Assembly (NCBI RefSeq): GCF_019264345.1
Contig: NZ_JAHVAO010000001.1
Location: 930,001 to 994,000, forward strand
DNA: 64,000 nucleotides
DNA from: Marinobacter arenosus
GTDB lineage: Bacteria; Pseudomonadota; Gammaproteobacteria; Pseudomonadales; Oleiphilaceae
Direction of reading: 5' to 3'
Each line of letters starts with the position of its first letter. Position 1 is the first letter of the stretch. The notes beneath the pieces are model-generated. The model searched no databases. It saw only the letters and a program-made list of their open reading frames with translations, and was not told the origin of the DNA. Both the position numbers and the translations under genes were made by a program. Below are positions 24,258 to 32,703 of this stretch, in pieces.

Positions 24258-24384
24258 CCAAAACGAAGATTGTCACATTCGCGCCATTCTAGGCTGATTA
24301 TTCTAGAAATTAACCCTAGATTAGTACCTGTTCACGCAACATCCCTTTTCCGGTTGGCTCCGTTGTTTTGGACGCGAACCCTTT

Positions 24385-24408
24385 GCCCCTCACCCCAGGG
24401 GCTTTTTT
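24385..24408 (+). terminator. Orphan + strand intrinsic terminator
   Basis: GCCCCT (24385-24390), loop CACCCC, AGGGGC (24397-24402), then TTTTTT. On the - strand no U-run follows. No + strand gene ends nearby: the closest is ribE, 1.3 kb away beyond an oppositely directed gene. It therefore probably ends a small + strand transcript. Confidence 0.75.
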
Positions 24409-24441
24409 CGTTGTGCGCTCGCAGAAACGGAGAAGCGCGTG

Positions 24442-25488
24442 TCAGCGCCGAATCGCCCGGTAAACCGTGAAGCGCCGGTCCTCATAGAGTCGCTCCACCG
24501 GTCCGATGAAGCGCTTGATCACGGATTCGTAGGGCAGAAAACTGTTGGCGACCAACCGCAACTCCCCCCGAGATTTCAAGTGGCGCGAAACCTCGCGCAG
24601 GAAATTCTCGGTCATCGAGGTGTCAGTTTTCACGCCGGAGTGGAACGGCGGATTCGTCACGATCGCGGACCAGAGACCGTCAACATTCTCGAGTCCGTCC
24701 GAAGCCATGATGTCACCACGGGCGCCCGCGCGGTCGTAGGTTGCCCGGGCACAGATCACCGCCTGCGACTGGACATCCACGCCATCCACAACGCTTGGGG
24801 ACTGACCTTGGGCGCGTTGCCACGCCTGGTACCACGCGCCAATCACCCCCGCACCGCAGGCGAAGTCCAGTATGTGCTCAGCTTTGAGCGGCGACGTGAC
24901 GAGAGTTTCGAGCAAGAGCGCCGTGCCGCCATCCAGTTCGCCGTGGCTGAAGATACCGGGCAACCCACATACGTCGATTGAACAACCGGCGTGACTGACG
25001 GAATGCCACGCCTGCCAGCTGGACAAGTCGAAGTCGGCCAGCGGCTCGATGTTGGCGGCCTCCCAGACCTGGCAATGCCGCGCACTGTCTACTTTTGAGG
25101 CGCCGGGGGCCACTGCTTTCAATTGCTTCACGGCGCCCGCGATGCCTTCCTTTTTTTCGCCAACGAGGATCACTCTGGCACCGGGGGCTGACAACCAACG
25201 CGCCAACGAAAGCCTCAGGTCCAGTTCCGACCGGGCCTTCGGCAGGAAGACCACCACCGTGTCAAACGCCGACGCGATCAATCCCGGGTCGTCATAACCA
25301 AAGCACGATTGCCAGTGCTCCTGGGTGGCGAGCGCAGCCGCCTGCCCTGCATGTTCGCTCATGGCCATGCCCCCATCCGGAAGCTCAGCCAGCAACGCCG
25401 GAGCGCTGACACCAAGCAGAGCAACGCGGCCACCCAGTCGGTCGCGATTGCGGATCAGGGCTTCATGGGAATTGGGCATGACAGACAT
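24442..25488 (-). CDS. rsmC: 16S rRNA (guanine-N2-)-methyltransferase RsmC
   Basis: A 348-residue protein (ATG at 25488; another at 25479) with the RsmC two-domain layout. The N-terminal non-catalytic half includes VVVFLPKARSELDLRL and the RsmC-typical KVDSARHCQVWE. The C-terminal half has ILDFACGAGVIGAWY for SAM, ASDGL, and the catalytic NPPFHSGVKTD, then GELRLVANSFLPYESVI. RsmC methylates G1207 of 16S rRNA. It shares domain architecture with the neighbouring rlmG and the two probably arose by duplication. A 184-base gap separates them and holds an unrelated + strand terminator. Confidence 0.9.
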   Translation of the reverse strand: MSVMPNSHEALIRNRDRLGGRVALLGVSAPALLAELPDGGMAMSEHAGQAAALATQEHWQSCFGYDDPGLIASAFDTVVVFLPKARSELDLRLSLARWLSAPGARVILVGEKKEGIAGAVKQLKAVAPGASKVDSARHCQVWEAANIEPLADFDLSSWQAWHSVSHAGCSIDVCGLPGIFSHGELDGGTALLLETLVTSPLKAEHILDFACGAGVIGAWYQAWQRAQGQSPSVVDGVDVQSQAVICARATYDRAGARGDIMASDGLENVDGLWSAIVTNPPFHSGVKTDTSMTENFLREVSRHLKSRGELRLVANSFLPYESVIKRFIGPVERLYEDRRFTVYRAIRR

Positions 25489-25609
25489 TGGCAAAGCGGT
25501 CCCGTGGCTGGTTCTTGAAACGGGATACTCTAACCGGAATCAGCCCCTGAGTCTCGCCAGGAATGGCAGCATCAGAGGGCTGATCGGGAGGATACGGGGT
25601 GAGAGGGTC

Positions 25610-25783
25610 TTACTTGTACCGTGCGACCGTGCCAACGCGCAGGGCGTCTTCCGGAGACATTCCCCAGTCTTCGCGCTGCCGATGGGCAGGCGCCTTGGGG
25701 TGTTCGGTCCGAACGTCTGCCTCGAGGTTATCGGACTTTCGCTGTGCCAGGGCACTCAGCGCTTTTTGCATCAATTCTTTCAT
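25610..25783 (-). CDS. Small conserved-looking protein, 57 residues
   Basis: Not recognised. It begins MKELMQKALSALAQRKSD and ends EDALRVGTVARYK. It is charged and helical, with no cysteines and no membrane segment; the middle (HPKAPAHRQREDWGMSPEDA) is polar. The evidence for a real gene is the perfect GAGGAGG six bases before the ATG, the protein-like composition and a clean intergenic position. It lies between the carbonic anhydrase and rsmC genes on the same strand. The region upstream holds a palindrome (GGTAC-CAAT-GTACC at 25807-25820) and a phased repeat array. No function is proposed. Confidence 0.65.
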   Translation of the reverse strand: MKELMQKALSALAQRKSDNLEADVRTEHPKAPAHRQREDWGMSPEDALRVGTVARYK

Positions 25784-25806
25784 GGTCAACCTCCTCGCTT
25801 ACAGCA

Positions 25807-25820
25807 GGTACCAATGTACC
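25807..25820. promoter_or_regulatory. Palindrome upstream of the 57-residue gene
   Basis: GGTAC-CAAT-GTACC, a perfect 5-bp inverted repeat ending 24 bases before the start codon. It may be an operator or a leader hairpin. Confidence 0.3.
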
Positions 25821-25844
25821 AAAACGGGAGGTGACCAACTGTGA

Positions 25845-25907
25845 TGACGCCACGGGTTCATAAGTGACGCTCATCACGATTTTTTGACGTCATTTTACAA
25901 TTGACGC
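25845..25907 (+). repeat. Phased TGACG(C/T) direct repeats
   Basis: Four copies of TGACGC/TGACGT start at 25845, 25865, 25885 and 25902, with steps of 20, 20 and 17 bp, all on the + strand. The third extends to the palindrome TGACGTCA. The last touches the carbonic anhydrase stop codon. Confidence 0.5.
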
Positions 25908-26587
25908 TATACCTTTTTCTGGCGCCCGGACCGAACCGGCCTCAACACCAGTTCATCGACACTGTTCTGCTTGATCCGCTCCCGGTCCTGCTCGCTGGAA
26001 ATGGAAAGCCCCATGTCCCGCAGGATGCCGTCAGCCAGATCGTACACGAAGCCGTGCACGGTCAGCGGCTGCCCGCGTTTCCAGGCCTCCTGCACGATGC
26101 TGTTCTGGCACACGTGCCCAACCTGCTCCACAACGTTCAGTTCACACAGGCGGTCAACACGATCCTGTTCACTGGAAATCTCATCAAGCACGGCCTGGTG
26201 CCGGTCCCGAACATCCTGGACGTGGCGCAGCCAGTTGCTGATCAGTCCGAAGCCCTCATCCAGCAGTGCAGCCCGAACGCCACCGCAACCGTAGTGACCG
26301 ACGACCATGACGTGCTTCACCTTCAGCACCTCGACCGCGAACTGCAACACCGAGAGACAGTTGAAGTCGGTGTGAACCACCACGTTGGCCACGTTTCGAT
26401 GGACAAACAACTCCCCCGGCATCAGATCCACAATCTGGTTCGCGGGGACCCGGCTGTCGGCACAACCAATCCATAGGTATTCCGGTGCCTGTTGGCTGGA
26501 CAGACGGTCAAAGAACTTTGGGTCCTCCGCTTTGATTCCGTCGGCCCATGCCCGGTTTTTTTCAAGAAGGTGGTCAAGCTGACCCAT
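25907..26587 (-). CDS. can: Beta-class carbonic anhydrase
   Basis: A 226-residue beta carbonic anhydrase interconverting CO2 and bicarbonate in the cytoplasm. The zinc ligands are in WIGCADSRVP (Cys, with the conserved Asp-Arg pair) and VVGHYGCGGVRAAL (His and Cys). VHRNVANVVVHTDFNCLSVLQFA and CELNVVEQV are further E. coli Can-like signatures. I chose ATG 26587 (GGGGGA seven bases upstream) over an in-frame GTG at 26602. It lies 67 bases after the glutamate dehydrogenase gene on the same strand. Confidence 0.95.
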   Translation of the reverse strand: MGQLDHLLEKNRAWADGIKAEDPKFFDRLSSQQAPEYLWIGCADSRVPANQIVDLMPGELFVHRNVANVVVHTDFNCLSVLQFAVEVLKVKHVMVVGHYGCGGVRAALLDEGFGLISNWLRHVQDVRDRHQAVLDEISSEQDRVDRLCELNVVEQVGHVCQNSIVQEAWKRGQPLTVHGFVYDLADGILRDMGLSISSEQDRERIKQNSVDELVLRPVRSGRQKKV

Positions 26588-26654
26588 CAAAATGTCCCCC
26601 ACTCAATGGCTTGGAGTCTGAAATTGAACGGTAATCGTCGCCACAAATCAATAC

Positions 26655-29600
26655 TCAGATGGTCTCAGGTTCGACCTCAAGATGGCCTGAGTGCATTGTA
26701 CTTTGCGCCAGATCCAGCAATTCCCGCAGTGCGACGGAGAACATGGCGTATTCCGGTTCGCGCACGCCTTTGAGCTCCGCGAGCATGGATTTCCAGCGAT
26801 GAATCATACCCGTGTGACGATTCAGCCACGCATCCACACAGACGGGAACATCCTCCGGCTTTTCCGCCAGCCGGAGCACGCCCGTGGTCAGGGCCCGTTG
26901 CTGCCATTCGAGATCCTCGCGGAAGCTTTCACGGGCCAGGGCCTGCCAGTGCGATGCCGGGGTGAGAGCCGCGATGGCCTGGGCGAACCAGTTCAGGTCC
27001 AGCCTGTCGCCCAGCTCATAATAGAGGTTGGCCACCGTTTTAAGCGGCATCCCGGTCGCTTCCTGGGCCTCAATGATGCCCAGCGACGAGTAGAGGTAAT
27101 CGGTACCCGAAACCACCGACGCCAACTCCTTGGACAGACCCGCCTCGACAAGGGTCTGGTGACGCTTTTCCCAGGCAGTGCGGGCCTGCTCGCCCAGGTA
27201 ATCCGGAAGATTGGCGGTAATGGCCCAGACACTGTCGGCGAACCGTTCGATGTGGTTCTGGATACTCAGTTCCGCCCGACGGTTCCGCAGCAGCCAACGC
27301 ACGGACCGACGCATCAGTCGCATCAGGTCCTGCATGAGCGCCATTTGCAGCTGGGCCGGCACGTTGAAATCCTGCTCCTCGATGCGGTCCCACCAGTTAT
27401 CAATGCGGAACACATCCCGGGCAATGATCCAGGCCAGGGCGATCGACGCCGGGTCGGCACCCGTGGACTGGTTCAGGCGTTCAACAAAGGTGATGCCCAT
27501 GTGATTGACCATGTCGTTGGCAATCTGGGTTGCGATGATCTCGCGCCTCAACTGGTGCTCACCCAGCTCCTTGGAGAACTTCTGGGTCAGTCCTCGGGGG
27601 AAGACCTTATACATCTCCCCCGCCAACAGGGGCTCATCCGGCAAGGTGCTGTCGATCAGGGTCTGCTTGAGATCGCCTTTCACGTAAGAAATCAGGACCG
27701 ACAACTCCGGCCGGGTCAGACCCTTCTTGTCGAGCTTTCGCTCGGACAGGGTTTCATCGTCCGGCAGGAATTCCAGGGCCCGGTTGAGCTTGCCCTCGAT
27801 CTCAAAGCTATTCATCAACCGACGGTACTCTTCAAGCCGGATCGCTGCGTCTTCACTGGCGATACTGATGGCCTGGGTCTGACGGTAGTTGTTCTTGAGA
27901 ACCAGCGCGGCCACGTCATCGGTCATGTCTTCCAGCATGATGTTGCGCTGTTTGCCAGTAAGATCGCCCATGGCGACGGCCTGATTCAACAGAATCTTCA
28001 TGTTCACTTCGTGGTCCGAACAGTCCACACCGCCGGAGTTGTCGATGAAGTCGGTGTTCAGGCGTCCGCCCTTCAGGGCGAACTCAATGCGCCCGAGCTG
28101 GGTGAGGCCGAGATTGCCGCCCTCTCCCACCACTCTGCAGCGCAGTTCGGAGCCGTTGATCCGCAGGCCGTCGTTGGCCTTGTCGCCGACATCCGCGTGG
28201 GTTTCGGTGGTACCTTTCACGTAGGTGCCGATACCTCCGACCCAGAGCAGATCCACCTGCGCCTTGAGGATGAGGGAAATCAGCATGTTTGGCGGAACCC
28301 TGTCCGACTTCACCCCGAGGAGTTTCTTCATTTCCGGGCTGAGGGGAATGGACTTGGCGTTGCGACTGAACACCCCGCCACCCTTCGAGATCAGCTTGGT
28401 ATCGTAATCGGTCCAGGAGGAACGTGGCAGCTCGAACAACCGCTTCCGCTCCTTGAAGCTTTTCTCCGGATCCGGCGTCGGATCGATGAAGATGTGGATA
28501 TGGTTGAACGCCGCCACGAGTTTGGTCTTCTCGGAGCACAGCATGCCGTTGCCGAACACGTCGCCAGCCATGTCCCCGATCCCGATGGCCGTGAACTCGT
28601 CCAGTGCCGGGTTCACACCCAGTTCCCGGAAATGCCGCTCCACTGACACCCACGCGCCCCGCGCCGTGATGCCCATTTTCTTGTGGTCGTAGCCGTTGCT
28701 GCCCCCGGACGCGAAGGCATCCCCCATCCAGAAACCGTATTCGGCAGACAGGCTGTTGGCGATGTCCGAGAAAGTGGCGGTGCCCTTGTCCGCCGCAACC
28801 ACCAGGTAGTGGTCGTCCTCGTCGTGCCGCACCACCCGTTCGGGTGGATGAATGTCGGAATCCACGAGATTGTCGGTGATGTCCAGCAAGCCACGGATGA
28901 AGGTCTTGTAGGCCTCGATACCCTCGGCCTGGAATGCTTCACGATCAGAGGGATCGGGCAGGCGCTTGGCGACAAAACCGCCCTTGGCCCCGACCGGGAC
29001 AATCACCGCGTTCTTGACCTGTTGAGCTTTCACCAGCCCCAGGATCTCGGTGCGGTAATCCTCGAACCGGTCGGACCAGCGCAGCCCCCCGCGGGCCACC
29101 TTTCCGCCCCGCAGGTGCACGCCTTCCACCCGCGGCGAGTACACGAAAATCTCGAACATCGGCATGGGCAATGGCATGTCCGGAATCCGCGAGGGATCGA
29201 ACTTGACGCTGATGTACGACTTGTTGATGCCCTGATCGTCGGGCTGGTAGTAGTTAGTGCGCAGGGTCGCCTGCATCAGTTCCAGGTACAATCGCAGGAC
29301 CCGGTCCTCACTGAGGTTCTCCACCTCGTCCAGCCCCGCATTGAATTCGATTTCCAGTTTTTGCTGAGCCGCCCGGCTCTTGCCGTCACTCTGATAGCGA
29401 TCCGGGTTAAAGCGCACTTCGAAGTAGTCCAGCAACATCCGGGTCAGCTCCACATGGTTGACCAGGGTGTTGGAGATGAACGTCTGACTGTTGGAGAAGC
29501 GGATCTGCCTCATGTAACGGGCGTAGGTCCGCAGCAGCGCGATCTCGCGCCAGCTCATGTAGGAGGACAGCAGCATCCGGTTGAAGGCATCGTTTTCGGC

Positions 29601-31541
29601 ATCACCGTGCCAGACCCGCCGGAACAGGTCTTCGAAAATGGGCCGAATGCGATGGATATCCACCACGCGACCGGTGTGCGCCTGCAACGTGAAGTCGTGG
29701 ATCCACACCGTTTTGTCGTGACGATCAATCACCTCGAACGGGTGCTCACCCAGCACCCGGAAACCCAGGTTGTCAAAGATCGGCATCACATCGGACAAGG
29801 GCAATGGCTCATCGGGAAAGAACAGCTTGAAGTGCAGCGTGCTCTCATTTTCTTCCAGGGCCCGATAGAAGCTCATCGCCAGATCATGGGTACGGGCAGA
29901 CTGGGCAATGTGCTCGAGATCGATGGCGGCGCGGCGCGGCGAAAACATATCCGTGTAACTGGCCGGGAAACCGCCGGCCCAGAGCCGGTAAAGTTCGTTC
30001 CCCTCTTCTTCGCCATAGGCCTCGCTGAGCGCCTCGTAGAGCCCGTCACGCCAGGACTGGGCCATCTCGATGACCTTCTCCCGGATCTCGGAAATCGGCA
30101 ACTGCCGGTTTTCCACCTGCGGAACCCGAACCGTGAATTGCACCCGGGCGAGCACCGATTCAGAAAAATGGGTCACAAACTCGATGTCTTCTGCCTCGAG
30201 GCGGTCCAGTAACACCTGCTCGACCTTGAGCCGCAGTTCGGTGTTGTAGATGTCCCGGGGGAAGAAGGCGAGGCAGGTCACGAACTGACCGTAGACATCC
30301 TCTCGCATGAACAGCTCGATCCGCCGGCGCTCCTGGATGTAAAGGATGCTCTTGGCCACCTTCAGCAGCTCATTGCTCTCGATCTGGAACAGCTCGTCCC
30401 GTGGATAGAGCGTCAGAATCTGCTCCAGCTCCTTGCCCGCGTAATCGTCCCGCATAAACCCCGAGCGCTTCATCACGCTCTGATACTTCCGCCGCAACAG
30501 GGGAATCTCATCCGGCCTCTCGTTGTAGACCCGGGCCGTGTAAAGGCCGAGGAACCGACGTTCACCAACCACTTCGCCCTTGCTGTTGAACTTCTTCACG
30601 GCGATGTAATCGGGATAGGCCGGTCGGTGGACCCGGGACCGCTGCGCCGACTTGGCGAAGATGAAGATGTCATCGGTGCGAGTCATTTCATGGCGTGTTC
30701 GCTGGGGCAGCTCATTCAGCCGAACCCGGTCCGGGCGCTCGTTATTAACCCTCAGGATGCCCAATTCCGAGTTCTCGACCCGTCGCACCACCATGCCACT
30801 CTTGTCCTTGGCGAAGTCGTACTCGTCGTAGCCGAGAAAGGTAAAGTGGTCCTGCACCAGCCAGTTCAGGAAGGCTCGTGCTTCCTCCTTTTCCTCATCG
30901 CTGATGCCCGCTGTGGTGTCGTCGAGCTCCTCCAGGATTTCCGCAACCTTGTTGGTCACGATCGGGAAATCCGCCACCGCAATCCGCACCTCGTGCAGTA
31001 CGGTCTGCAGGGCTTCCTCAAGTTCTTTGAGGTCTTCCGGATCGCTGTGCCGGTCAATCTCGAGTACGATGAAGGCTTCGTACTCGGCCTGCTTGTTGGT
31101 TTTCTTGGTAGAAAGCAGCTTGCTCAGCTTGCCTTCCTCGGTCCGCTCCACCTGCAGGATGGAGTGCTGGATGGAATGGGTGCCGATCTCCCGCTGGTTG
31201 ATCGCAATGCGCAGGGAATCGATCAGAAACGGAATGTTCGGGTGCAGAATGAAAATGACGGTATGGGTGGACTGCCAGCCGTCGCTTTCCAGGTCCGGGT
31301 TAAACACCGAAACCGGGGATTCCTCGGCGCTTCGTTTCTGGAGAAACTGCCAGGCGGCCAGCACCGCACCGTAGGTATCCGAAAATCGTCGACTAACGAG
31401 CTCTTCGAGAGGAATATGGGCGTAATGCTGTTTGGCAAATTCGCTGATTTTCTTTGCCTCTGTTTTGGCAATCTTCTGGGCGAAGGCATCAGCCAGTTGT
31501 TCAAAAAACTGATCCTTGCTGGCCACTGTCAGCGCATTCAT
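26655..31541 (-). CDS. gdhB: NAD-specific glutamate dehydrogenase, large (180 kDa) class
   Basis: A 1628-residue protein of the L_180 NAD-glutamate dehydrogenase class (about 1600-1650 residues), which oxidises glutamate to 2-oxoglutarate and ammonia during amino-acid catabolism. The N-terminal half carries the ACT-like regulatory segments. The catalytic core begins about residue 800 with GGLRWSDRFEDYRTEILGL and VPVGAKGGFVAKR. The dinucleotide-binding region with GIGDMAGDVFGNGML and GNLGLTQLGRIEFAL follows, and a long helical C-terminal domain completes it. The frame is intact. In Pseudomonas the homologue (GdhB) is arginine-regulated and allosterically activated. It diverges from the moxR operon. 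Confidence 0.95.
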   Translation of the reverse strand: MNALTVASKDQFFEQLADAFAQKIAKTEAKKISEFAKQHYAHIPLEELVSRRFSDTYGAVLAAWQFLQKRSAEESPVSVFNPDLESDGWQSTHTVIFILHPNIPFLIDSLRIAINQREIGTHSIQHSILQVERTEEGKLSKLLSTKKTNKQAEYEAFIVLEIDRHSDPEDLKELEEALQTVLHEVRIAVADFPIVTNKVAEILEELDDTTAGISDEEKEEARAFLNWLVQDHFTFLGYDEYDFAKDKSGMVVRRVENSELGILRVNNERPDRVRLNELPQRTRHEMTRTDDIFIFAKSAQRSRVHRPAYPDYIAVKKFNSKGEVVGERRFLGLYTARVYNERPDEIPLLRRKYQSVMKRSGFMRDDYAGKELEQILTLYPRDELFQIESNELLKVAKSILYIQERRRIELFMREDVYGQFVTCLAFFPRDIYNTELRLKVEQVLLDRLEAEDIEFVTHFSESVLARVQFTVRVPQVENRQLPISEIREKVIEMAQSWRDGLYEALSEAYGEEEGNELYRLWAGGFPASYTDMFSPRRAAIDLEHIAQSARTHDLAMSFYRALEENESTLHFKLFFPDEPLPLSDVMPIFDNLGFRVLGEHPFEVIDRHDKTVWIHDFTLQAHTGRVVDIHRIRPIFEDLFRRVWHGDAENDAFNRMLLSSYMSWREIALLRTYARYMRQIRFSNSQTFISNTLVNHVELTRMLLDYFEVRFNPDRYQSDGKSRAAQQKLEIEFNAGLDEVENLSEDRVLRLYLELMQATLRTNYYQPDDQGINKSYISVKFDPSRIPDMPLPMPMFEIFVYSPRVEGVHLRGGKVARGGLRWSDRFEDYRTEILGLVKAQQVKNAVIVPVGAKGGFVAKRLPDPSDREAFQAEGIEAYKTFIRGLLDITDNLVDSDIHPPERVVRHDEDDHYLVVAADKGTATFSDIANSLSAEYGFWMGDAFASGGSNGYDHKKMGITARGAWVSVERHFRELGVNPALDEFTAIGIGDMAGDVFGNGMLCSEKTKLVAAFNHIHIFIDPTPDPEKSFKERKRLFELPRSSWTDYDTKLISKGGGVFSRNAKSIPLSPEMKKLLGVKSDRVPPNMLISLILKAQVDLLWVGGIGTYVKGTTETHADVGDKANDGLRINGSELRCRVVGEGGNLGLTQLGRIEFALKGGRLNTDFIDNSGGVDCSDHEVNMKILLNQAVAMGDLTGKQRNIMLEDMTDDVAALVLKNNYRQTQAISIASEDAAIRLEEYRRLMNSFEIEGKLNRALEFLPDDETLSERKLDKKGLTRPELSVLISYVKGDLKQTLIDSTLPDEPLLAGEMYKVFPRGLTQKFSKELGEHQLRREIIATQIANDMVNHMGITFVERLNQSTGADPASIALAWIIARDVFRIDNWWDRIEEQDFNVPAQLQMALMQDLMRLMRRSVRWLLRNRRAELSIQNHIERFADSVWAITANLPDYLGEQARTAWEKRHQTLVEAGLSKELASVVSGTDYLYSSLGIIEAQEATGMPLKTVANLYYELGDRLDLNWFAQAIAALTPASHWQALARESFREDLEWQQRALTTGVLRLAEKPEDVPVCVDAWLNRHTGMIHRWKSMLAELKGVREPEYAMFSVALRELLDLAQSTMHSGHLEVEPETI

Positions 31542-31704
31542 GGTCGACCTCGGTTAGTGTGAAATAAACGTAATCGTCGTATCGTCACATAAGCATAGTC
31601 AAACCCTTGATTTTTGCCGGCCAGACACCAAAACTGCGGCAACTACTTACGGACGAAACACGTTCTTTTGATGAACCCAAAAAGAATGGGAGCAGTCACT
31701 TCCA

Positions 31705-32667
31705 ATGTCGTTACAGAATACGTTCGGTGAGCTCAGATCGCAGTTGGCAAAAAGGATAATCGGGCAGGAAAAACTGGTGGACCGGCTGTTGATTGCACTG
31801 CTTGCGGACGGACACCTGTTGGTCGAGGGTGCCCCCGGTCTGGCCAAGACCACCGCAATCAAGGCGCTCGCCGATCACCTGGACGGCGACTTTCACCGCA
31901 TCCAGTTCACACCGGATCTGTTGCCCTCCGATGTGACGGGCAGCGAAATATACCGGGCCGAAACGGGCCAGTTTGAGTTTCAGAGGGGCCCCATCTTCCA
32001 CAACCTCGTACTGGCCGATGAAATCAACCGGGCGCCGGCCAAGGTCCAGTCGGCATTGCTGGAAGCCATGGGTGAACGCCAGGTCAGCGTGGGCCTCCGT
32101 ACCTTCCCCCTTGATCGCCTGTTCATGGTCATGGCCACCCAGAACCCGATTGAGCAGGAAGGCACCTACCCCCTGCCCGAGGCCCAGCTCGACCGGTTCC
32201 TCATGCACGTGGTGATTCATTACCCGTCCGCGGATGCCGAAAAAGCCATCCTTCACCTGGCACGCAATGACTATCGCCAGGGCCAGCCGCGAGCAGACAT
32301 CCAACTGACCGCCGAGCAGGTATTCGAGGCCCGGGCGGAAGTGGCGGACATGTACATGGCGGAACCGGTCGAGCAATACCTCCTGGCCCTGGTGCTCGCC
32401 AGTCGCGATGCCGCCAGCCTGGACCCTGAACTGGCACGCTGGACCGCGTTTGGCGCCAGTCCACGGGGCACCATCGCCCTGGACCGTTGCGCGCGGGCGC
32501 TGGCCTGGCTCGACGGTCGTGATTACGTAACCCCGGATGATGTCCGGGCCATGGCCTTCGATGTCCTCCGCCACCGGATCCTGTTGACCTTCGAAGCCGA
32601 AGCCGAGGGCATGACGCCCGATACCGTTATCCAGCGACTGATCGACCGGGTGCCGGTAACCGCGTGA
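31705..32667 (+). CDS. MoxR-family AAA+ ATPase
   Basis: A 320-residue AAA+ protein with Walker A EGAPGLAKTT, Walker B LVLADEINRAPAK, sensor-1 MATQNPIEQEGTYPLPEAQLDRF and the C-terminal lid (ASPRGTIALDRCARALA). MoxR ATPases act as chaperones for VWA-domain proteins. This one heads a six-gene unit with a DUF58 protein, a DUF4381 protein, two VWA proteins and a BatD protein, the classic aerotolerance (Bat) layout. The 163-base gap to gdhB should hold both promoters, but I could not assign one with confidence. Confidence 0.93.
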   Translation: MSLQNTFGELRSQLAKRIIGQEKLVDRLLIALLADGHLLVEGAPGLAKTTAIKALADHLDGDFHRIQFTPDLLPSDVTGSEIYRAETGQFEFQRGPIFHNLVLADEINRAPAKVQSALLEAMGERQVSVGLRTFPLDRLFMVMATQNPIEQEGTYPLPEAQLDRFLMHVVIHYPSADAEKAILHLARNDYRQGQPRADIQLTAEQVFEARAEVADMYMAEPVEQYLLALVLASRDAASLDPELARWTAFGASPRGTIALDRCARALAWLDGRDYVTPDDVRAMAFDVLRHRILLTFEAEAEGMTPDTVIQRLIDRVPVTA

Positions 32668-32703
32668 TGTTCACTCCAGACCCGACAGACTCACCATGCC
32701 ACC

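Noticed and set aside
26691..30212. Two long + strand open frames (651 and 509 codons) inside gdhB
   Set aside because: They are antisense to an intact, strongly conserved enzyme gene and have biased, low-similarity composition (many H, Q, V, R). In high-GC DNA the opposite strand often stays open.
31650..31670. PsrA site between gdhB and moxR (GAAACACGTTC)
   Set aside because: Only one half-site matches the consensus; the other ends GTTCT. It is too weak to call.
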